A DNA stretch of 7,912 nucleotides from Bacteroidota bacterium (GTDB lineage: Bacteria > Bacteroidota > Bacteroidia > Bacteroidales > VadinHA17): positions 1 to 7,912 of the forward strand of contig DAOVLD010000069.1 in assembly GCA_030631445.1 (NCBI GenBank). The letters run 5' to 3'. The position numbers and the translations under genes are program-made. Below are positions 1-6,358 of this stretch, piece after piece; within the stretch, counting starts at the first letter, position 1, and each line of letters opens with the position of its first letter. Below the pieces are notes generated by a model. The model was not told the origin of the DNA. It did not search any database and saw only the letters and a list, made by a program, of their open reading frames with translations.

Positions 1-1637
1 CTAGCGATGGCGATGGCAGCTTTACGCTTATTGACTTCCGGATCATCCTCAATTGCCTTTGACAGCTTGAAATATGTTTTGTAGGTTGTATAATTCTTCA
101 GGACATCATGAATAAAGCCTTCCTCGATGGCTTGTTTCATAGAGTAAAGGTGGAAAGGCACGGGTTTATTATCAGTACCGGGTTCCCCGAATACTTCCAG
201 AGTTTTGGCTTTAGGAGTTGCTGTAAAACCGAAAAAACTCAGGTTGGGCTGATGACCTCTTGTCATCATGGTTTTCCTGATTTCATCCTCGATATCTTCT
301 TCTTCTCCGGTTGTTCTTTCGAGCTTTTCCGCTTCTTCCAGGGAGCCGGCTGCCAGTACCTCCTTCATTTTTCTGGAGGCTTCACCACCCTGGCTTGAAT
401 GTACCTCGTCAATGATTACCGCATAGTTGCGGGCAGGGAACTCCCCAATCTTATCTAAAACAAAAGGGAATTTCTGAAGGGTGGTGATGATAATATTGGA
501 GCCTTTCTCCAGTGCTTCGGCAAGCTGAACGGAATGCTTATCTATTTTCTGAACGACTCCCTGTTTATGCTCAAATTGGTAAATGGTGTTTTGCAGTTGT
601 GTATCAAGGATCCTTCTGTCGGTTACTACAATCACCGAATTAAAGACTCTTTTGTCGTTGGCATCGTGCAGACTGGCAAGACGGTAGGACAGCCATGCGA
701 TAGAGTTGCTTTTTCCGCTTCCCGCAGAATGTTGTATCAGGTAGTTTTTCCCCGGACCGGTACTTTTGGCGTCTGCTGTCAGTTTCCTTACTACATCTAA
801 CTGGTGGAACCTTGGGAATATTAATTTTTCCTTTTTCTTTGTTTTTCCGCTGAAGTCATATTCCTTCACCTCAATGTGCAGGAACCTGCCAATGATATCC
901 ATAAGGGAATTTTTAGTCAGGATGTTTTCCCAGAGGTATGAAGTACGGTATCCGTTTGGATTGGGAGGGTTACCTGCCCCGTTATTATGTCCTAAGTTGA
1001 ACGGCAGGTACTTTGTATTTTTACCTTTAAGGCGGGTGGTCATATAGATCGTATCGGTATCAACCGCAAAATGAACTAAAGCTCTTTTCTTAAACTGGAA
1101 TATTGGAACCTTGGGATCTCTGTCGTAGGCAAATTGTTTCTTTGCATCCGAAACATCCTGACCTGTAAACTGGTTTTTCAGTTCCATTGTAACAACAGGA
1201 AGACCGTTAAGGAACAGGACAATATCCAGGGAATTCTCATTCCGGGGATCGTAATTGAGTTGTCTGATAATCTTTATTTGGTTCAGGTTATAGAGCCTTT
1301 CCGATTCAGGATTCAATGCGGTTTCGGGACGGAAATAAGCCATTTTGAACTTAACACCGTAATCGGTAAATCCTTTCCGGTAAACATCAAGGATGCCTCT
1401 TAAATCCAGTTCACGGACCAGCCGGTTTATAACCTTAGTGTCTACATCAGAACCATGTGTTCTGGAAATTTTCTCCCATTCCTTGGGCTGGGAGCTCTTA
1501 ATGAACGAGATAACAGTTGCCCTGTCCAATGCAAGATTACGGTCAAAGTCATCAGGCTGACCTTTCTGAAAACTTCCAATTGACAGGAGGCTATACTCGA
1601 TTGATTCTTCAAATGTTTTTTCGGTATGTATCCCCAT
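1..1637 (-). CDS. hsdR: Type I restriction enzyme R subunit HsdR, N-terminal 545 residues, cut by window edge
   Basis: HsdR is the ATP-dependent DNA translocase and endonuclease of the type I complex (R2M2S) and cleaves unmethylated foreign DNA away from the recognition site. I translated the minus strand from the ATG at 1637-1635; the frame stays open to the left edge, so about half of a usual ~1000-residue HsdR is present. The N-terminal nuclease domain shows a PD-(D/E)xK core with D138 and E152-L-K154. The superfamily 2 helicase part follows: a Q-motif-like FHQLD (Q279), Walker A GSGKS (K309), a DEVH box at 410-413 and motif III GFTATP at 470-475. No stop or frameshift interrupts these motifs. 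The start fits the family (MGIHTEKTFEESIEYSL), although only A-rich sequence and no clear Shine-Dalgarno precedes it. It is the third gene of an hsdM-hsdS-hsdR set but is separated from hsdS by 91 bp. The motor C-terminal half and HsdM-binding region lie outside the window. Confidence 0.95.
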   Translation of the reverse strand, partial: MGIHTEKTFEESIEYSLLSIGSFQKGQPDDFDRNLALDRATVISFIKSSQPKEWEKISRTHGSDVDTKVINRLVRELDLRGILDVYRKGFTDYGVKFKMAYFRPETALNPESERLYNLNQIKIIRQLNYDPRNENSLDIVLFLNGLPVVTMELKNQFTGQDVSDAKKQFAYDRDPKVPIFQFKKRALVHFAVDTDTIYMTTRLKGKNTKYLPFNLGHNNGAGNPPNPNGYRTSYLWENILTKNSLMDIIGRFLHIEVKEYDFSGKTKKKEKLIFPRFHQLDVVRKLTADAKSTGPGKNYLIQHSAGSGKSNSIAWLSYRLASLHDANDKRVFNSVIVVTDRRILDTQLQNTIYQFEHKQGVVQKIDKHSVQLAEALEKGSNIIITTLQKFPFVLDKIGEFPARNYAVIIDEVHSSQGGEASRKMKEVLAAGSLEEAEKLERTTGEEEDIEDEIRKTMMTRGHQPNLSFFGFTATPKAKTLEVFGEPGTDNKPVPFHLYSMKQAIEEGFIHDVLKNYTTYKTYFKLSKAIEDDPEVNKRKAAIAIA

Positions 1638-1686
1638 TTTTATCTATAACAGTTAATTGAAGATTTATAAATATCTATTTTATGTT

Positions 1687-1694
1687 CAAATGTA
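1687..1694 (-). promoter_or_regulatory. Candidate Bacteroidetes -7 promoter element for hsdR
   Basis: The minus strand reads TACATTTG here, an exact match to the Bacteroidetes -7 consensus TAnnTTTG and identical to the element before the tRNA gene at the right end. It lies in the hsdS-hsdR gap, about 50 bp before the hsdR start codon. No good TTTG or TTG is seen 19-21 bases further upstream, so the -33 half is weak or absent. An AT-rich gap can give this 8-mer by chance. Confidence 0.4.
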
Positions 1695-1728
1695 TCTCGA
1701 ATAAATTTCCTTCATTTTGATTAAATAA

Positions 1729-3045
1729 TTATAAATATAACTTCCCTGACACAGCTTCCGAAATCAAGTTGATTTTGTATTCTTTTATGATTTCTATTTG
1801 TTTTGTAAGTTTTTCTATGATTTTATCAAATGCTAATGTTTTTTCTTTAAGTGAAGTAATAATCATTGTTTGTTCTTCAAAAGATGGAATAAGCACTTTT
1901 GTATTCTGTAATGTATTTAATGAAAGGTTTTTAATAGTTGTTCCAGATAGCGAATTTTCAAAATAGTTATGAATGTATTCTGATTGAAAAAAATAATAAA
2001 CAAATTCGTTTCTAAAATTATCAGTACACTCAATGTAAGCAGCACTCTTACCTAAAATAACTTTTTCACCGCTATAATGAGCTAGATTTCCAATGGTTCC
2101 GTTTATTGATATTAGTATTGAACCAAATTTCAAATCAATCTTGTGTTTCTCATATTCACTTTCATCTATACATCTTGTATTGCTCTGAACAATTATTGAA
2201 CCGTCGCAAAGGTTATTTCCGTTAATAAAATGTATGTCTGATTTATCAATATAATTTGGTGTTGTATGAATTCCATCACCAATTTTTGATGTAACATACT
2301 TCAATCTCTTCACCTCCCAATGCTCAGGTATCTCCCCCAGCCATTCTATACCTGAGTCTTTCATGGTTACGTTTGGGTCGAGACCTTTGGTCACTGCCTG
2401 GTTGATAAGGGCAGTCCGCTCCTCCTTCTTGAGCTTGATGAGTTTCCGCTTTTTCTCTATTAAAGCATCAATACTGGCGCATTTCTGGTCGAGGAAGTCG
2501 GCGATTCTTTGTTGTTCGGTCAATAGAGGCAAATAAATAGATTCGTTTAAATAAGATTCTAAATCAAGGTTTTGAATACCTGTTGTCTGTTTTATATGTT
2601 TTGTGTTAATGCCATTTGAATACAAACTTGAAAGATAGTAAACAACGAATTTTGGTATTACTTTTGACTTATATAGAGTAATCTTTCCAATAAAGTTTGA
2701 GCATACAGCTTCCTCAATTTCATTATCGTATATGATAGCCCGCCCAACTGGTTGTTTTTCTCCGCCACCTGATTTTTCAATTAAAATATCTCCCTTCTTC
2801 AACATTCTGTTATGTTGATTCTCAGGTATATTTCTTACTGTATATTTATTTAGATTTATGGTTAGTTTGTTATAGTTAAAATCAGCCACACGAATACAAA
2901 TCAAGTCATTTTCATTATCCTTCGGTTCATCACCCCATACACCATTGAAAGATTCCTTAATAGTGGTTTTAAGTCTACACCTTGTCCATTCCTGGGGGAC
3001 TTCACCAAGCCAATCAATTCCTGTATCAATTTTTAATGAATTCAT
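1729..3045 (-). CDS. hsdS: Type I restriction-modification specificity subunit HsdS
   Basis: HsdS determines the bipartite DNA target used for both methylation and restriction and bridges two HsdM subunits. The 438-residue protein has the usual two-fold layout. Target recognition domain 1 covers about residues 20-175. A central helical conserved region follows (about 177-223, beginning EQQRIADFLDQK). Target recognition domain 2 covers about 243-388, and the C-terminal helical region about 390-436 (EEQTMIITSLKEK). The halves each open with the same motif, DTGIDWLGEVPQEW at 7-20 and DSGIEWLGEIPEHW at 230-243, the internal repeat typical of HsdS. Its ATG overlaps the hsdM stop by four bases, so translation is probably coupled. 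GC content by 60-base line is about 47-48% in the central conserved segment (2341-2520) but about 22-27% in the sampled recognition-domain lines. No second partial hsdS or invertible repeats are seen nearby. The actual target sequence cannot be read from the protein. Confidence 0.96.
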   Translation of the reverse strand: MNSLKIDTGIDWLGEVPQEWTRCRLKTTIKESFNGVWGDEPKDNENDLICIRVADFNYNKLTINLNKYTVRNIPENQHNRMLKKGDILIEKSGGGEKQPVGRAIIYDNEIEEAVCSNFIGKITLYKSKVIPKFVVYYLSSLYSNGINTKHIKQTTGIQNLDLESYLNESIYLPLLTEQQRIADFLDQKCASIDALIEKKRKLIKLKKEERTALINQAVTKGLDPNVTMKDSGIEWLGEIPEHWEVKRLKYVTSKIGDGIHTTPNYIDKSDIHFINGNNLCDGSIIVQSNTRCIDESEYEKHKIDLKFGSILISINGTIGNLAHYSGEKVILGKSAAYIECTDNFRNEFVYYFFQSEYIHNYFENSLSGTTIKNLSLNTLQNTKVLIPSFEEQTMIITSLKEKTLAFDKIIEKLTKQIEIIKEYKINLISEAVSGKLYL

Positions 3046-4763
3046 GTATTGATAGATTCTTTAGAGATTTCTTCAATTTCATTTTCCAAGTCTAAAATTT
3101 CTTTTTTTATTTCTTCAATTGACCTTAGTGGGCTGTATTTGTAAAAATACTTCGTAAAATTAATTTCATATCCAATTTTGGTCTTGCTTTCATCAATCAA
3201 GGCATCCCGCACATGAGGCATGACTTCCCGTTCAAAGTATTTCCGTATATCTTCTTTCAAGGGCACGTTTTCATAGTCTCTTAGATTGGTGTCGGGTTTT
3301 GGTTGTCCTTTGGAATCCCTGACTATATTCCCGTTCTCATCCCGTAAAGGTCGTTCCACCGTAATGCGGTTGTAACCAAACTCTTCGTTATCGAATATTT
3401 TGCTGTATTTCCCTTCCTCAAAATCGCCATAAATACAGGTAATTTCGGCAATCTGCTCATTAGTAATGTAATTCCGTTTATTCCCAAGGCTTTTGGACAT
3501 TTTCTCATAGAAGGAGACTGCATTGAGAAGCTGGATTTTGCCTTTACGGTTAGCTGGCTTCCGGTTGGTTACAAACCACAGGTAAGTGAATATACCTGTA
3601 TTATAAAACAACTGGTCGGGCAGGGCTATAATGGCTTCCAGCATATCGTTCTCGATAATCCATTTCCGTATATTGCTTTCGCCACTGCCGGCACTTCCGG
3701 AAAACAGTGGTGAGCCGTTAAAAACGATACCTATCCGGGCACCTCCGTTGGAGGGTCTCATTTTTGATATCAGGTGCTGCAAAAACAGGAAAGAGCCGTC
3801 GCTTATGCGTGGTAGTCCGGCACCAAACCTGCCGCCAAACCCCATTTGCTCATGTTCGTTTTTTACAGCAGTTTTCACTTTCTTCCATTCCACCCCGAAC
3901 GGTGGATTGGTGAGCATATATGAGAATTTTGCTTTTGCAAACTGATCATTCGAAAGGCTATTCCCGATTTTGATATTATTTGCCTCATGCGCTTTTACCA
4001 TCTGGTCGGCTTTAGATATGGCATATGATTCAGGATTCAGTTCCTGTCCGAAAACCTCCAGTTTCGCATCAGGATTTAATTCTGCCAGGTACTCTTCTGC
4101 AATACTTAACATCCCTGAAGTACCTGCACAACAGTCGTATAATGTTTCCACTTTCCCTTTTTGGGTAAGAATATTCTTGTCTTTCAGGAATAAGATATTA
4201 ACCATTAACCGTATCACTTCTCTCGGTGTAAAATGCTCGCCTGCTGTTTCATTACTTATTTCAGAGAATTTTCTTATCAACTCTTCAAAAATATAACCCA
4301 TGTGGGTATTGGAAATCCTGTCAGGGTGAATATCGATTTCCTGAAACTGCTTTGTAACCAGAAAAAGCAGATCAGCATCATCGAGCCGGGTAATCTGTTC
4401 ATCAAAATTAAAATGCTCAAATATCTCACGGGCATTTTCTGAGTATCTGTTTATATAATCTCTCAGGTTGGCAGCAATGTTTTCAGGGTCTGCTATCAGC
4501 TTATCAAAATCATACAGGGAACGGTTATGGAATTTATATTTTGCTGCTTTGTTAAGGACAGGATCAACGTTCTGTATTTTCATCTTTTTTAGCTGTTCAA
4601 GCTTGTCCAGTACTTTCTCTTTAGTGGGAGCCAGGACACAATCAAGCCTGCGCAATACTGTAAAAGGCAGGATAACCCTGCCGTACTCAGATTGTTTATA
4701 ATCACCCCTAAGCAGTTCTGCTATGCTCCATATAAAATTTGCAGTTTCCCTGAAGTTATTCAT
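3042..4763 (-). CDS. hsdM: Type I restriction-modification N6-adenine DNA methyltransferase HsdM
   Basis: HsdM transfers a methyl group from S-adenosylmethionine to N6 of adenine in the target chosen by HsdS; with HsdS it forms the M2S methylase that protects host DNA. The 573-residue protein has the helical HsdM N-terminal domain (about 5-140, including FIWSIAELLRGDYKQSEYG). The EHFTPREV segment is at 176-183. The SAM-binding motif I reads DCCAGTSGM from residue 210. The catalytic motif IV is NPPF at 286-289. A charged helical tail covers about 545-573 (IEEIKKEILDLENEIEEI) and probably contacts HsdS. Length is normal for the family. It is the first gene of the hsdMSR set and ends in an ATGA overlap with hsdS. 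The 3' part (3061-3180) drops to about 22-28% GC, whereas the adjoining hsdM line (3181-3240) is about 47%, so the composition change seen in hsdS begins inside the end of this gene. No obvious Shine-Dalgarno precedes the ATG. Confidence 0.97.
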   Translation of the reverse strand: MNNFRETANFIWSIAELLRGDYKQSEYGRVILPFTVLRRLDCVLAPTKEKVLDKLEQLKKMKIQNVDPVLNKAAKYKFHNRSLYDFDKLIADPENIAANLRDYINRYSENAREIFEHFNFDEQITRLDDADLLFLVTKQFQEIDIHPDRISNTHMGYIFEELIRKFSEISNETAGEHFTPREVIRLMVNILFLKDKNILTQKGKVETLYDCCAGTSGMLSIAEEYLAELNPDAKLEVFGQELNPESYAISKADQMVKAHEANNIKIGNSLSNDQFAKAKFSYMLTNPPFGVEWKKVKTAVKNEHEQMGFGGRFGAGLPRISDGSFLFLQHLISKMRPSNGGARIGIVFNGSPLFSGSAGSGESNIRKWIIENDMLEAIIALPDQLFYNTGIFTYLWFVTNRKPANRKGKIQLLNAVSFYEKMSKSLGNKRNYITNEQIAEITCIYGDFEEGKYSKIFDNEEFGYNRITVERPLRDENGNIVRDSKGQPKPDTNLRDYENVPLKEDIRKYFEREVMPHVRDALIDESKTKIGYEINFTKYFYKYSPLRSIEEIKKEILDLENEIEEISKESINT

Positions 4764-4823
4764 GGTGGTTTAGTAAGTTTATTTCCTGTTTAAAATTCTT
4801 ATTACTGTAAAATCTCAGGTGAA

Positions 4824-4840
4824 GTTAAAAAATTTTTAAC
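4824..4840. promoter_or_regulatory. Perfect palindrome upstream of hsdM, candidate operator
   Basis: GTTAAAAA-A-TTTTTAAC is a perfect inverted repeat with 8-base arms and a single central base, 61-77 bp upstream of the hsdM start codon. Its position would suit a repressor site or a structure in the hsdM leader. It is very AT-rich, so chance is a real alternative, and no T-run or GC stem makes it a terminator. Confidence 0.35.
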
Positions 4841-4876
4841 CAGGCACAGCTTTATTAAGATGTGTTTTGTATATTA

Positions 4877-4894
4877 TACCTATTTAAATGGGTA
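4877..4894. promoter_or_regulatory. Imperfect palindrome TACC-N10-GGTA upstream of hsdM
   Basis: TACCTATTTAAATGGGTA is an 18-base inverted repeat with one mismatched pair. The overlapping direct repeat TATTTAAAT occurs at 4881-4889 and 4893-4901. The minus-strand TATAAT hexamer (4873-4878) overlaps its edge, so a bound protein could affect hsdM transcription. The evidence is symmetry and position only. Confidence 0.3.
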
Positions 4895-5133
4895 TTTAAA
4901 TACGTATCAAATTAGCTTAGTACATCACGTAATAATTTAGACAACAGACATATATGCAATCATATAAGACTGAAGCGGGATGGTAGTTGTAGTGCCAGCC
5001 TTTCAATGGGGATCATTAATAATAGGTGCAGGAAATAAAAGTTCATAAAATAAATTATATGTAAAATAAGGAGGCCGTTCTTTCATAAAAACAAGATTCC
5101 TGCAAAACATGCTGTACAACATGATAAAAAGAA

Positions 5134-5163
5134 TTGAAATGGCATGATTGTGGTATATATTTA
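5134..5163 (+). promoter_or_regulatory. Candidate Bacteroidetes-type promoter for the xre-immA operon
   Basis: TTG at 5134-5136 is followed after 19 bases by TATATTTA at 5156-5163. This resembles the Bacteroidetes arrangement of a -33 TTTG/TTG and a -7 TAnnTTTG, with a mismatch at the last -7 base. The -7 half sits inside the first inverted repeat, so a protein bound there would block transcription. Predicted transcripts would start near 5170, leaving a leader of about 70 bases before the ATG at 5242. Confidence 0.4.
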
Positions 5164-5184
5164 CCACATGGTAGAATTTTACCA
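5149..5184. promoter_or_regulatory. Tandem inverted repeats, probable operator of the XRE regulator
   Basis: The first site is TGTGGTA-N6-TACCACA (5149-5168, perfect 7-base arms). It is followed with no gap by TGGTA-N6-TACCA (5169-5184, perfect 5-base arms). The two share half-site sequence and the 6-base spacer, and their centres are 18 bp apart. They lie 58-93 bp upstream of the xre start codon and cover the candidate promoter. That is the usual arrangement for autorepression by a dimeric helix-turn-helix protein, possibly binding cooperatively. Binding by the neighbouring XRE protein is inferred. Confidence 0.65.
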
Positions 5185-5241
5185 CAGGTACTAACAAAAA
5201 TCGATACAAAAAACTATTTAAAACTTAAAACCAGACACCAC

Positions 5242-5601
5242 ATGAAAACATTTGGAGAATTCGTTAAAACAAAGCGAATCGAAAATCGAATTTCGTTAAG
5301 AGAATTTTGCAGGCGGATTGATTATGATGCAAGTAACTGGAGCAAAATAGAAAGGGAATTTACAACGCCTCCAAAAGATGAACAGATGATTGAAAAAATT
5401 GCAGAAGTACTGCAAATTAGTAAAGGCAGTGAAGAATACTCTACTTTATTTGACTTAGCAGCAATTGCCTTCATTCCAAAAAATTTAATGGATGATGAAC
5501 AATTGTTAGAAAAACTTCCTGTTTTTTTTAGAACCATTAGGGGAGAAGCTCCGACAATGGATGAACTAAAATTGTTAATTAAAACTATAAAAGAAGAATG
5601 A
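5242..5601 (+). CDS. XRE-family helix-turn-helix regulator, 119 residues
   Basis: This is a small DNA-binding protein, probably a dimeric repressor. Its N-terminal half is a lambda-Cro/C1-type helix-turn-helix domain: MKTFGEFVKTKRIENRISLR leads into REFCRRIDYDASNWSKIERE (about 20-39), with the recognition helix around D29-E37. The pattern LREF-x-n-SNWSKIE matches the XRE family. The C-terminal half (about 60-119) has no recognised domain and no membrane segment. I chose the ATG at 5242. The frame is open back to 5134, but those 36 extra codons would cross the operator repeats and have no conserved content. The stop overlaps the start of the peptidase gene (ATGA), which implies translational coupling. 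Such XRE plus ImmA/IrrE pairs act in several mobile elements as a repressor and the protease that inactivates it. Whether this protein controls only itself or also hsdMSR and the integrase is not shown by the sequence. Confidence 0.88.
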   Translation: MKTFGEFVKTKRIENRISLREFCRRIDYDASNWSKIEREFTTPPKDEQMIEKIAEVLQISKGSEEYSTLFDLAAIAFIPKNLMDDEQLLEKLPVFFRTIRGEAPTMDELKLLIKTIKEE

Positions 5602-6227
5602 GTAATGACAAAATTAAACCTAAAAGACTAAGTAATCTCTATATTAGATCTCAAGCTGATGAATTCAGAGGGAAATATTTAAACCCATCTGATACTATAC
5701 CAGTCCCAATTGAAGATATAGTTGAATTTGACCTAAAACTTGAGTTGATTCCAAAAGCTTTCATAAAACAGAATATTGATATGGATGGATTTTTGTCAAG
5801 AGATTTAAAAACAATTTATGTTGATAATGAACTGATGAGCGAAAGGAATGTGAACAGATATCGATTTACTATAGCTCATGAAGTAGGACACTATGTTCTT
5901 CATAGTAAAGAAATTCAAGAATCCGAATATCGGACTCCTACAGAATGGTCAAAAATGAGAGAAGAAATGGACGAAGTGGATCTTAATTGGTTTGAACAAC
6001 AAGCCTATGAATTTGCAGGAAGGCTTCTAGTTCCTAGAAACAAACTAATTGAGGCCCTTGAAAGTCTGCGTGAAAAAATTGAGGAATTTAAAACGTCATA
6101 TCCAGACAGTAATAATGAAATAATAGAGGCAATTGCTAGATTAATCTGCAGTAAATTTCAAGTTTCTCCAGATGTGATGGAAAGAAGGATACGAAAAGAG
6201 AATGTCTGGGAGGAACTAAATTTATAG
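5598..6227 (+). CDS. ImmA/IrrE-family zinc metallo-endopeptidase, 209 residues
   Basis: This is a putative cytoplasmic zinc protease of the ImmA/IrrE (M78-like) family. The motif FTIAHEVGHYVLH contains the HExxH site: H94 and H98 would bind zinc and E95 would be the general base. The downstream ExxAxxFAxxLLVP signature (EQQAYEFAGRLLVP) supplies E133 as the likely third ligand. The N-terminal ~85 residues (VPIEDIVEFDLKLELIP and a short DGFLSRDLKTIYVD strand region) match the usual layout before the active site. No signal peptide or membrane segment is seen. It overlaps the XRE gene by four bases and is surely cotranscribed with it. By analogy with ImmA of ICEBs1, which cleaves its repressor ImmR, the probable substrate is the neighbouring XRE protein. 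A toxin-antitoxin-like role is the main alternative, since similar pairs are annotated that way. The 131 bp after the stop separates it from the convergent integrase gene and shows no convincing terminator. Confidence 0.9.
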   Translation: MSNDKIKPKRLSNLYIRSQADEFRGKYLNPSDTIPVPIEDIVEFDLKLELIPKAFIKQNIDMDGFLSRDLKTIYVDNELMSERNVNRYRFTIAHEVGHYVLHSKEIQESEYRTPTEWSKMREEMDEVDLNWFEQQAYEFAGRLLVPRNKLIEALESLREKIEEFKTSYPDSNNEIIEAIARLICSKFQVSPDVMERRIRKENVWEELNL

Positions 6228-6358
6228 TTTTTATTAATATTTTCTTATGTACTTGGAGTGATCTTAATTTTTTAATTATGACTATTGAGTACTTTTTTTT
6301 AAAGGTCATTCAATGTTTTGACAAAATATCAAATACTCTTCGTTATATAACTTTTGAA

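Larger units (their letters stand above)
4764..5241. other. 478-bp divergent intergenic region between hsdM and the XRE regulator gene
   Basis: This AT-rich stretch separates the leftward hsdMSR operon from the rightward xre-immA operon and must hold promoters for both. I see no convincing protein gene. A 68-codon minus-strand frame (5003-5209) lacks any family resemblance and crosses the operator repeats. The stretch contains a palindrome close to hsdM, an imperfect TACC/GGTA palindrome, an imperfect CATG palindrome at 5108-5123, and tandem TGGTA/TACCA repeats close to xre. No exact TAnnTTTG element was found on the minus strand for hsdM; a TATAAT hexamer on the minus strand (4873-4878) is the best -10-like sequence there. 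Nothing else was recognised between about 4900 and 5100. Confidence 0.7.

Noticed and set aside
108..1403. Plus-strand frames of 88-96 codons at the left end
   Set aside because: They are antisense to hsdR, whose nuclease and helicase motifs are continuous on the minus strand to the window edge.
1729..3045. Phase-variable hsdS shuffled by the nearby tyrosine recombinase
   Set aside because: There is only one hsdS, with no silent partial copy and no inverted repeats around the recognition domains. The recombinase lies over 3 kb away next to tRNA-linked att-like repeats, which suits an element integrase.
3323..4701. Several plus- and minus-strand frames of 66-108 codons inside hsdM
   Set aside because: They are alternative frames of hsdM, which has all methyltransferase motifs in one continuous frame.
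5003..5209. 68-codon minus-strand reading frame in the hsdM-xre intergenic region
   Set aside because: Its residues resemble no family I know, its 5' end runs through the tandem operator repeats and the xre promoter candidate, and no ribosome binding site precedes it.
5134..5241. Upstream ATG giving a 36-residue N-terminal extension of the XRE protein
   Set aside because: The extension crosses both operator repeats and the candidate promoter, has no conserved content, and the helix-turn-helix domain starts naturally at the ATG at 5242.
6228..6358. Shared terminator between the convergent peptidase and integrase genes
   Set aside because: Only short AT-rich symmetries are present (such as GTTATATAAC and TTTTGACAAAA), with no GC-containing stem followed by a T-run.
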